This document shows, one piece after another, positions 1 through 6,018 of a DNA stretch of 6,698 nt. The notes under the pieces were generated by a model. That model had not been told where the DNA came from. It did not search any database and saw only the letters and a program-made list of their open reading frames with translations. Within the stretch, counting starts at the first letter, position 1. Each line of letters begins with the position of its first letter. Position numbers and translations under genes: made by a program. Source of the stretch: an uncultured Planctomycetia bacterium (GTDB lineage Bacteria > Planctomycetota > UBA1135 > GCA-002686595). The stretch lies in NCBI GenBank assembly GCA_937952135.1, contig CALFYL010000242.1:1-6698 (forward strand), given 5' to 3'.

Positions 1-385
<385 letters not shown>

Positions 386-389
<4 letters not shown>

Positions 390-1609
390 AGCCGGGACGC
401 GAGCTTGGGCGAGCGCTGGCGATCGCCGCGAGTCGAAGGGCGCTCGGGATCTTGCTGGCCGTCGCGAGCGCCTCCGTGGCGCACGCGCGGCAGATCGAAC
501 CCGCTCCGCCGCCCGCGCTGAGTGGACTCGACGCTTCGACGCGCGAAGCCGTGCTGCGCTTCGATCCGCGGACGCTCCCGCGAGCGGCGCCGGGCGCGTG
601 GAAGGGTTGGAGCCCGGCGACTCCGCCGCCCGACGCGGTGATCGAGGCCTTCACCGTCGGCGCGCGCGCCTACCAGGACGGCGACTTCGCCGCCGCGCTC
701 GCGAACTTGCACGACGTGCTCCGGCGCGCGCCGGATCATCCCGGCGCGCTGTACCAGAGCGCGGTGGCGTACTTTCGGCTGCGGCGCTACGGAGATTGCG
801 CGGCGCTCGCGGAACGCTTCGTGGCCGCGGCGCCGGCGGAAATCGGCGCGACGCAGGTCCTCGGGCACGCGCTCTACACCTTGGGTGAGTACGAGAGCGC
901 GAAGCTGCACTACGCGCGCGTCGTCGCGGCGAATGCGGCGAACGTCGAGGGCTGGCGCGGGCTCGGACTCTCGCACTTGCGGCTCGGCGATCCGGCCGCC
1001 GGGCTCGCCGCGCTCGACAAGGCGCTCGCGCTGCGACCGGACCACGGCGATGCGCTCGTGTGGCGCGCCCAGGCGCTGGTCGAACTCGAACGGCCGACGG
1101 AGGCGCTCGAAGCGGCGTTGCGCGGCCGCGACCTCTCACCCTTCGAGCCGCGCACGTGGTTCGTGCTGGGCTCGATCTTCGCGGCGCTCGGGCGCGACGA
1201 GGACGCGGGGGCGGCGCGTGAGCGCTTCGTGGAACTCAATCGCATCGAGCAGCAGGTGCGCGCACAGGAGAGTCTGCTCCTCAACGACCCGCGCGCCGTG
1301 GAGCCGCGCGTGCGGCTCGTGCGCTTGCACGTCGCCAGCGGCGACAAGGAAGGGGTCGCCGAGAACTTGCGCCGCCTGCAGCGGCTGCTGCCCGACAGCC
1401 TCGATGTCGGCGTGCTCGCCCTCGAAGCGCACGCCACCTTGAACGATCACCCGGCGGCGGAGAGCGTGGTGGCCGAGATCGAGCGCCGCTATCCGGAGGC
1501 GCCGGCGGCCTGGATCGCGATCGAGCGCTACTGGCGATTGCGCGGCGACGAAGAGCGCGCGGGACGCGCCTCCGACCGCCGCAAGGCGATCGGAGCACAA
1601 GGCCGCTGA
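386..1609 (+). CDS. Secreted TPR-repeat protein
   Basis: This 407-residue protein starts at GTG 386, which overlaps the previous stop as GTGA. The frame stays open upstream to base 188, but that part reads as a shadow of the UnbV gene. From GTG 386 the N-terminus is a good signal peptide: basic residues (K2, R5, R9, R17, R18), the hydrophobic core ALGILLAVASASV, and an AHA cleavage site after residue 34. A Pro-rich linker follows, then tetratricopeptide repeats from about residue 87 to 371. The clearest units are near 87-118, 121-152, 153-185, 187-218, 221-252 and 303-336, with the usual A/G-Y/L pattern and P at helix ends (for example LALRPDHGDALVW). TPRs are protein-binding scaffolds, and nothing here suggests catalysis. 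Likely location is periplasm or cell surface. Pairing with an FG-GAP/UnbV protein and the overlapping start suggest the two products act in the same compartment, perhaps together; that is inference. Confidence 0.88.
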
Positions 1610-1651
1610 AGGCGCCGACGATCAGGCCGTTTCGCGGCGGTCGTCGGCCTT
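1609..1651. terminator. Nested hairpin between convergent genes (possible two-way terminator)
   Basis: GCCGACGA at 1614-1621 pairs perfectly with TCGTCGGC at 1641-1648. AAG (1609-1611) and CTT (1649-1651) can extend the stem past a two-base bulge. Inside the loop GCCG (1626-1629) pairs with CGGC (1635-1638) around TTTCG. The structure sits on the 12-base junction between the TPR gene stop and the zinc-ribbon gene stop and covers the latter. There is no T-tract on either side, so it is not a canonical intrinsic terminator, and GC-rich DNA makes chance stems likelier. Confidence 0.35.
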
Positions 1652-1843
1652 GCGCGGGCGGCCACCCTTGGGGCGGCGTTCTTCCATCGTGCGCTGGAAC
1701 TCGCTCCAGTCGGACTTCGAGAAGAGCTTCACCTCGGCGCCGCACTGCGCGCAGTAGCTGTGGTCGACGCTCATCAGGTACGGGACGTAGCCGTCGCACT
1801 TCGTGCAGAACTTGCGGTCGTTGTAGTAGTCGGCGTTTTCCAT
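1622..1843 (-). CDS. Small zinc-ribbon protein with AT-hook-like tail
   Basis: This 73-residue protein starts at ATG 1843 and ends at TGA 1624-1622 on the minus strand. It carries two CxxC pairs, C13/C16 (FCTKC) and C31/C34 (YCAQCG), spaced like a single zinc ribbon. An aromatic and charged stretch follows (LFSKSDWSEFQ, 40-50), then a basic tail with KGGRPRK at 59-65. GRP flanked by basic residues is the core of an AT-hook, a minor-groove DNA-binding motif. The frame stays open far upstream, but that part looks like random high-GC translation and runs across the queG terminator, so MENADYY is the likely start. No strong Shine-Dalgarno sequence is visible before it. No full-length family is identified. 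Zinc binding is likely, nucleic-acid binding is plausible, and the cellular role is unknown. It lies downstream of queG in the same direction but is separated by 391 bases and a terminator, so it should have its own promoter. Confidence 0.82.
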   Translation of the reverse strand: MENADYYNDRKFCTKCDGYVPYLMSVDHSYCAQCGAEVKLFSKSDWSEFQRTMEERRPKGGRPRKADDRRETA

Positions 1844-2190
1844 GGTGTCGGCTCGTCGGTGTTGGTTTGCGGCTGGGTCGCGCTGGGCGACGCGTACTGG
1901 GAAGCAACGCCGTCGCCAAGCGCGCGTCCGACCTGCCCCGGAGCAGCCAAGTGGGCGTGCATCAAGCAGTTGCGAACATGGTTGGAAGCGCAGCGCAAAT
2001 CGGCCGCGCGCCGGCGACGTCGAGAACTTTGGACGTAGGACGGCGTCCTTGGGCCGCGAGGTCGACGAATCGCGCGGGATGAGGCCGAGCTCTGACAGGA
2101 ACATCATTCCGACGACCGCGCGGGCGAGGGCGCCGAGGGCCCACGTGCGAGTGGGGCCGGGGGAGGCGGGAGGCGCGACGCACCGCGTCC
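1844..2190. other. Intergenic region upstream of the zinc-ribbon gene; no gene seen
   Basis: About 350 bases lie between the queG terminator and the zinc-ribbon gene. I find no convincing coding region, tRNA or known RNA family. It should hold the minus-strand promoter and 5' leader of the zinc-ribbon gene, but I cannot pick out -35/-10 boxes with confidence. One compact dyad is visible: AGGACG (2037-2042), one central base, CGTCCT (2044-2049), which could be a protein-binding site. Confidence 0.5.
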
Positions 2191-2223
2191 AAAAAAATCG
2201 ACGCTTTTCGGGCCGGCGTCGAT
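2191..2223 (-). terminator. Intrinsic terminator of queG
   Basis: Read on the minus strand, the perfect 8-base stem ATCGACGC/GCGTCGAT (plus-strand 2216-2223 and 2197-2204) encloses an 11-base loop and runs directly into T's (plus-strand A-run 2191-2197). It begins 11 bases past the queG stop codon. Stem, loop and U-tract are all present, and a seven-base A-run stands out in such GC-rich DNA, so this is a strong call. It separates queG from the zinc-ribbon gene. Confidence 0.88.
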
Positions 2224-2234
2224 CGAACGCGACG

Positions 2235-3371
2235 TCAGGGCTCTCCGGCGAGCGATCGGAGCATCTCCCCGCGGGCGGCGGGGTCGCTTTCGCGCGCCGC
2301 AGCGCGCTCGAGCTCGGCGCGCACGGTCGGAACGTGCGCACGGGTGCGGGCCAGGGCCCACGCCGCCGCTTCTCGCACCATCGCCGCTGGATCGAAAGAT
2401 AGCGCCCTCAAGAGACTGGGGTCGGCGCCGTGTTCGGGCCGATTGCCGAGCGCGATGGCCGCATTCCGCGCCAGCCCGGCGCGGCGCGGGCGCTGCAGCG
2501 GCGAGCCTTCGAATTCGCTCGAGACCTGCTCGTCGCTTTCGAGCTCCAGCCAGCGCACCAGGCCGCGCTCGTCGAAGGCGCGGTGCGTCCCCCAACGCTC
2601 GGCGAGGTCGGGGGCCTTCGAGCCCCAGGGGCAGACCTCCGAGCACACGTCGCAGCCGAAGGCCCACTCCCCGAAGCCCGCGCGCAGCTCGCGCGGGGCC
2701 GGCGCATCGCTCTCGATCGTGTGGTAGCTGATGCAGCGCCGAGCGTCGACGACCCCCGGCGCCGTGATCGCCTGCGTCGGGCAGGCGTCGAGGCACGCGC
2801 GGCACGTTCCGCAGGACCCGGCCGGAGGAGCGGGGGTGGGGGCGAGGTCGAGGTCGAGGATCAGCTCGCCAAGGAAGAACCACGGGCCGAACGTCGGGTG
2901 CAGCAAGTTGGCGGCCTTCGACGTGAACCCGAGGCCGGCCTCGGCGGCGTGCGAGCGCTCGAGCAGCGCGATCGCATCGACGCCGACGCGCGACCAGGTC
3001 TCGCGTGCGATCAGGCCCTCGGAGGTCAGGCGCGCTCGGAGCTTGCGCAGCTTTCGCAGGAACACGTTGTGGTAGTCGCGGCCGGCCGCATAGCGCGCGA
3101 TTCGTCCGCCGCCGGGGAGCTCGAACCCCGCGCGCGAGTGGGCCAGGCCGACCATCAACAGGCTCTTGCCCTGCGGGTCCCAGGCTGCGGGGTCGGCGAT
3201 GCGCTCCAGGTCGCGTTCGAGGTACGACAGCCCCGCGTGGCGGCCCGCGGCGATCCACTCACGCAGTCGCGCGGCGTCGCGCGGCGCTCGAAAGGGCGCG
3301 ACTCCCGCCAGATCGAAACCCGCTTCGCGGGCCAGTTCCAAGGCGCGCTCGGTGGAGTCCACGCCGCGCAT
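2235..3371 (-). CDS. queG: Epoxyqueuosine reductase (QueG)
   Basis: The 378-residue product matches the usual QueG length. QueG is a cytoplasmic cobalamin- and [4Fe-4S]-dependent enzyme that reduces epoxyqueuosine to queuosine in the wobble position of certain tRNAs, the last step of queuosine synthesis. Visible hallmarks are RYAAGRDYH (93-101); the VDAIALLER segment with the expected catalytic acid at D132; AGLGFTSK (145-152); FFLGELILD (165-173); a ferredoxin-type cluster motif C187-x2-C190-x2-C193-x3-C197-P; DARRCISYHTIE with C213; and a second set C240-x2-C243-x3-C247-P. The C-terminus (about 296-375, ARNAAIALGN and onwards) is HEAT-like, as in known QueG. The start is ATG at 3371, after which the family's N-terminal helix follows at once; the frame stays open to base 4040 but that extension is unlike QueG and antisense to the sigma gene. 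Many QueG proteins read VDSAPILER where this one reads VDAIALLER. No other queuosine gene is in the window. Confidence 0.95.
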   Translation of the reverse strand: MRGVDSTERALELAREAGFDLAGVAPFRAPRDAARLREWIAAGRHAGLSYLERDLERIADPAAWDPQGKSLLMVGLAHSRAGFELPGGGRIARYAAGRDYHNVFLRKLRKLRARLTSEGLIARETWSRVGVDAIALLERSHAAEAGLGFTSKAANLLHPTFGPWFFLGELILDLDLAPTPAPPAGSCGTCRACLDACPTQAITAPGVVDARRCISYHTIESDAPAPRELRAGFGEWAFGCDVCSEVCPWGSKAPDLAERWGTHRAFDERGLVRWLELESDEQVSSEFEGSPLQRPRRAGLARNAAIALGNRPEHGADPSLLRALSFDPAAMVREAAAWALARTRAHVPTVRAELERAAARESDPAARGEMLRSLAGEP

Positions 3372-3605
3372 GCTAGTGGGGCGCGTCGGCTCGCGCCTCT
3401 TGCGCTCGTGTGCGCGGCGCCGCGATCGAATCCGGTGAATGCGCGCGCGGCGACGAAGCTCGCCAGGCTCGCGTTCCGACCCAATGGGTAAATTTCTGAG
3501 CGTTCGCCGAAGTTCCCAGGTTACTGCCGCGTAAGACGAGGCTACGATGGCGTTCCGTCTCTCGTTGCCGGCCCTCCAGTCCCCCAACTCCGTCGCGCGG
3601 AGCCG
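3372..3605. promoter_or_regulatory. Divergent intergenic region between queG and the sigma-factor gene
   Basis: These 234 bases separate two divergent starts and so should hold both promoters. The least GC-rich stretch is around 3479-3500 and includes a perfect dyad, ACCCA-A-TGGGT (3479-3489), a possible operator. TACGAT at 3543-3548 is a weak -10 candidate for the sigma gene, with only a poor -35 (TTACTG, 3521-3526). GGAG at 3599-3602 lies just 3 bases before the sigma start, a short spacing. Exact promoter positions cannot be fixed by eye. Confidence 0.45.
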
Positions 3606-4637
3606 ATGCTCGATGCCGATCCGCAACTCAAGGGCGTAGCGCTTCCGGCCACGACCCCTGCGCCCGACTGGCGAGCCAAGCTGGCCGCCGTGCGGCGTGA
3701 AGTTCCGCTGGCGGAGTTCGCCCGCTGGAGCAAGCTGCTCGACGAGCCCGAGCGGACGAGCGACGCACTCCGCGACGCGTTGTCGACGCGCTTGATGGAG
3801 TTCTTCCGCGTCAGCCAGAGCCGAGTCGCGTTCGGCTTGCTGTACGAGTTCAACAGCGCGCACCTGCTCAATCAGGTCGCCAGTTGCCTGCGGCGCTACG
3901 GAAGCAAGTCCGATCCGCGCGACGTGCTGCAGGAGGTGTTCTTCAACATCTACCGCTATCCGCACCGCTTCAACTGCGAGCGCGAAGACGCGTTCCGCGT
4001 GTGGACGGCGATGATCGTGCGGAACACGGTGCTCAAGCACCTGCGCTCGCTAGGCCGGAGCAGCCGCCACGAAGTCGGCTTCGAAGATCTCTCCGATCAG
4101 CCGTCGAAGCCCGATTCCACGCCCATGCACGGCGCGATCGACCGCGAGTCGGCGCGCGAGTGCGGCCGGGTCTACCTGACCTACCTCCACCTCTACCTCG
4201 AGTTCTACTCCCAGCTCAGCCCGCGCGAGCGCACCGCGATCCACATGGTGGAAGTCGACGAGTGCAGTTACCGCGAAGCGGCGCAGCGCCTGGGCATCAA
4301 GCTCGAGAACCTCAAAATGGTGATCTTCCGCGCGCGACGGAAGATCCACCGTTCGATGCGGCGCGTGTTCGAGGGCCTGCCGCCCGATTGCCGCCCGGCC
4401 CGCGATCCGCAGCGCAGCTCCTCCGGCGCGCTCGCGAACGGGTCGGCCGATCGCATGGACGTCCGCAGCGCCGACGCGGCCGGAGAGGACGCGCTCTCCG
4501 AGTTCGGGCCAGAGTTCGGGCCAGAGTTTGGGCCCGAATTGAGGCCCGAATTCAGAGATGACGGACTCGATGGCTCGGACCCCGATCTCGACCTCGACGG
4601 GGCCGACGACGGAAACCTGCCGGACTCCCCGGGCTAG
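3606..4637 (+). CDS. ECF-like RNA polymerase sigma factor with acidic C-terminal tail
   Basis: The 343-residue protein starts at ATG 3606. It is clearly longer than a typical ECF sigma factor (about 180-200 residues). Residues 1-73 are an N-terminal extension without a recognised domain. Residues about 74-150 look like sigma region 2, with SDPRDVLQEVFFNIYRYPHRF (102-122) matching the core-polymerase and -10-binding helices, and VWTAMIVRNTVLKHLRS after it. Residues about 201-255 form region 4: LSPRERTAIHMVEV, then a helix-turn-helix (CSYREAAQRLGIKLENLKMV) ending in FRARRKIHRSM, which binds the -35 element. Residues 256-343 are a low-complexity tail containing EFGP repeats and an Asp-rich end (DDGLDGSDPDLDLDGADDG). 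Region 3 is absent, as in ECF factors. The next gene encodes an anti-sigma-type zinc finger, which supports a sigma/anti-sigma pair. Regulon and signal are unknown. The tail may bind a partner or affect stability; that is inference. Confidence 0.88.
   Translation: MLDADPQLKGVALPATTPAPDWRAKLAAVRREVPLAEFARWSKLLDEPERTSDALRDALSTRLMEFFRVSQSRVAFGLLYEFNSAHLLNQVASCLRRYGSKSDPRDVLQEVFFNIYRYPHRFNCEREDAFRVWTAMIVRNTVLKHLRSLGRSSRHEVGFEDLSDQPSKPDSTPMHGAIDRESARECGRVYLTYLHLYLEFYSQLSPRERTAIHMVEVDECSYREAAQRLGIKLENLKMVIFRARRKIHRSMRRVFEGLPPDCRPARDPQRSSSGALANGSADRMDVRSADAAGEDALSEFGPEFGPEFGPELRPEFRDDGLDGSDPDLDLDGADDGNLPDSPG
4500..4559 (+). repeat. 12-base tandem repeat in the sigma-factor tail
   Basis: Five consecutive 12-base units start at 4500, 4512, 4524, 4536 and 4548. 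The first two are identical (GAGTTCGGGCCA) and the rest diverge stepwise. The unit keeps the reading frame and codes EFGP, EFGP, EFGP, ELRP, EFRD. Later units also complement earlier ones: GGCCCGAATTC at 4543-4553 can pair with GAGTTCGGGCC at 4500-4510 or 4512-4522 with one mismatch, so the mRNA may fold here. Confidence 0.85.
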
Positions 4638-4731
4638 CCCCCGAGCTCCGCCGACGACCCGACGAGACCCCTCGACCCAACACCCAACGCACCGAGCGAC
4701 AAGCCAGAGCATCGAGCGAGAAGACCTGACC

Positions 4732-4735
4732 GAGG
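4732..4735 (+). promoter_or_regulatory. Ribosome binding site of the zinc-finger/TPR gene
   Basis: GAGG lies 7 bases before ATG 4743, in a 105-base spacer after the sigma-factor stop. It fixes ATG 4743 as the start, which keeps the whole zinc-finger domain. Confidence 0.55.
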
Positions 4736-4742
4736 ACTACCC

Positions 4743-5831
4743 ATGGCGACCGAATGGAAAGGCGGAAACGCGGCGGACCTGTGCGAGCACTTCCAGCTCG
4801 ACTTGTCCTGCTTGATCGACGGCGAGCTCGAAGAGTCCGCGTCGGCGCGCGCGCTCTTGCACCTTGAGGTATGCAATTCGTGCCGCGGCTTCTTCGAGGA
4901 CAGCCGGCGCTGCCTGCGTCTGCACCTCGATGTCGCGGACCCCGAGCGCCTGCTCGCGCACGTCACGGGCCTCACGGGCCAGGAAATCGCCGCCGGCGCG
5001 ACCGCGGTCGAGCTCGTCCACAAGCTGGCGACGATCTTCTACCAGCTCGGCAAGGCCTACGTGCTCAGCGGCCTCGACCCGGACTGGATCCGCACGCGGG
5101 TGTTCGAGAAGGCGGTCGATGTCGAGCCGACGCAGACGCGCGGCCGCGGTTTCGTGGACGGCGTGCTGCTCGGAGGTCAAGTGTCGGGCGGCGAGTCCGA
5201 CGACGGCCCCGAAGCGGGCCTCGGCGACGGCGAAAGCGACAACAACCTCCGCGGATTCGGCGGCGTCGACTGGCGCCACGCGCGTTCCATGCTCAACGGG
5301 CGCCTGAAGGAGATCCCCTCGGGCGTCGAACGCGGTCGGCGCCTGCTCGAGGAGGCCCTGGCGGCGGATCCGACCCACGAGGAAGCGCGCCTGTACCTAG
5401 CGTTCCTCCACGCGCACGAGGGCAAGCGCCTGCTCGCCGCACGCGAGTACGGCGAGATCTTCGACAGCGCCATGGCGCCCGCGAACCGCGGTCACGCCGC
5501 CGTCCAGCTCGGCCGGCTCTACGAGCAGGAGGGCGACCACCGTCGCGCGCTGACCTACTTCCGCTGGGTCACTCTCAGCGGCCTGGAGCGGGAAGATCCG
5601 CGCTTCTACTTCGCCTTGTTCAACATCGGTTTGCAGTACGCATTGATCGGCGACCAACGCCGCTCCCTGCACTACTTCCGCGAGCTGATCGACCGCCACC
5701 CCGACCAGCTCGAGGACATCGTGCGCGCCTTCGCCACTTCGCCGCGCTTGCAGGCGGCGGTCGAGGGCCAGCGCGGCTTCTCGCAAGCGCTCGTGGCGAC
5801 CTGTCCCGAACTCTTCGGCGGGGGCGCCTGA
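4743..5831 (+). CDS. Putative soluble anti-sigma factor: zinc finger fused to TPRs
   Basis: The 362-residue protein opens with a motif typical of zinc-binding anti-sigma (zf-HC2) domains: LCEHFQLDLSCLIDGELE (13-30), where the DGEL is characteristic, then LLHLEVCNSC with H40-x3-C44-x2-C47. H16 or C14 could be the remaining zinc ligand. In known ZAS proteins this small helical domain holds the sigma factor away from polymerase. Residues about 60-190 contain a helical stretch and a Gly/Asp/Ser-rich, probably disordered part (145-175). The rest holds TPR-like repeats near 195-240 (LLEEALAADPTHEEARLYLA), 247-282 (GRLYEQEGDHRRALTYF) and 288-322 (NIGLQYALIGDQRRSLHYF). No transmembrane segment or signal peptide is seen, unlike most ZAS anti-sigma factors, so it should be cytoplasmic. 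It directly follows the sigma gene in the same direction, 105 bases apart. The anti-sigma role is inferred from motif and position. The TPRs may receive the signal from a partner protein. Confidence 0.82.
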   Translation: MATEWKGGNAADLCEHFQLDLSCLIDGELEESASARALLHLEVCNSCRGFFEDSRRCLRLHLDVADPERLLAHVTGLTGQEIAAGATAVELVHKLATIFYQLGKAYVLSGLDPDWIRTRVFEKAVDVEPTQTRGRGFVDGVLLGGQVSGGESDDGPEAGLGDGESDNNLRGFGGVDWRHARSMLNGRLKEIPSGVERGRRLLEEALAADPTHEEARLYLAFLHAHEGKRLLAAREYGEIFDSAMAPANRGHAAVQLGRLYEQEGDHRRALTYFRWVTLSGLEREDPRFYFALFNIGLQYALIGDQRRSLHYFRELIDRHPDQLEDIVRAFATSPRLQAAVEGQRGFSQALVATCPELFGGGA

Positions 5832-5966
5832 TTTTCCGGCGGAATTCCGCCCGACGACCCCTGCAGTTCCAAAGTCCCGCCCAACCACCCGACGTCTCCG
5901 CGCGCCCCAACTCGGCGCGACGCTCCCCAGCCAACAAAGCCCAAGCTCCCCGGTATCGCCGCGACG

Positions 5967-5984
5967 GCCGCGCTTCAGCGCGGC
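5967..5984 (+). promoter_or_regulatory. Stem-loop in the leader of the secreted-protein gene
   Basis: GCCGCGC (5967-5973), loop TTCA, GCGCGGC (5978-5984) form a perfect 7-base stem 34 bases before the start codon. CGCCGCG at 5957-5963 can pair instead with CGCGGCG at 5979-5985, giving a mutually exclusive fold. There is no T-tract, so it is not an intrinsic terminator. A regulatory role is speculative. Confidence 0.35.
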
Positions 5985-6002
5985 GACCGCGACCCGCAGT
6001 TC

Positions 6003-6008
6003 GAGGAG
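6003..6008 (+). promoter_or_regulatory. Ribosome binding site of the secreted-protein gene
   Basis: GAGGAG lies 10 bases before ATG 6019. It is one of the best Shine-Dalgarno matches in the window and supports this start. Confidence 0.6.
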
Positions 6009-6018
6009 CCGAATCGTC

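Larger units (their letters stand above)
5832..6018 (+). other. C-rich spacer before the secreted-protein gene
   Basis: This 187-base gap is strongly C-rich and G-poor: by my count bases 5851-5950 hold about 51 C and 19 G. Such sequence resembles Rho-utilisation (rut) sites or an unstructured leader. A perfect palindrome, GGCGGAATTCCGCC, lies at 5838-5851, seven bases after the stop. No reliable promoter boxes are visible, so I cannot say whether the next gene is in the same transcript as the sigma gene. Confidence 0.4.

Noticed and set aside
2022..2047. ECF-type promoter-like pattern GAGAAC, 16 bases, CGTC on the plus strand
   Set aside because: Spacing fits the ECF consensus, but no plus-strand gene lies downstream; it would be antisense to queG. 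Probably chance, though an antisense RNA cannot be excluded.
1844..2341. 166-codon N-terminal extension of the zinc-ribbon protein
   Set aside because: It crosses the queG terminator and the end of queG, and its translation looks random. The conserved-looking part begins at ATG 1843.
3510..3517. GGAACTT on the minus strand, like an ECF -35 box, upstream of queG
   Set aside because: No matching -10 element is found at the proper distance; the only similar one is too close.
3372..4040. N-terminal extension of QueG
   Set aside because: It would be antisense to the sigma-factor gene and has no QueG-like sequence. Start at 3371 gives normal family length.
5838..5851. Palindrome GGCGGAATTCCGCC as an intrinsic terminator of the zinc-finger/TPR gene
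   Set aside because: The stem is only 5 bases with an AATT loop and is followed by C-rich sequence, not a T-tract.
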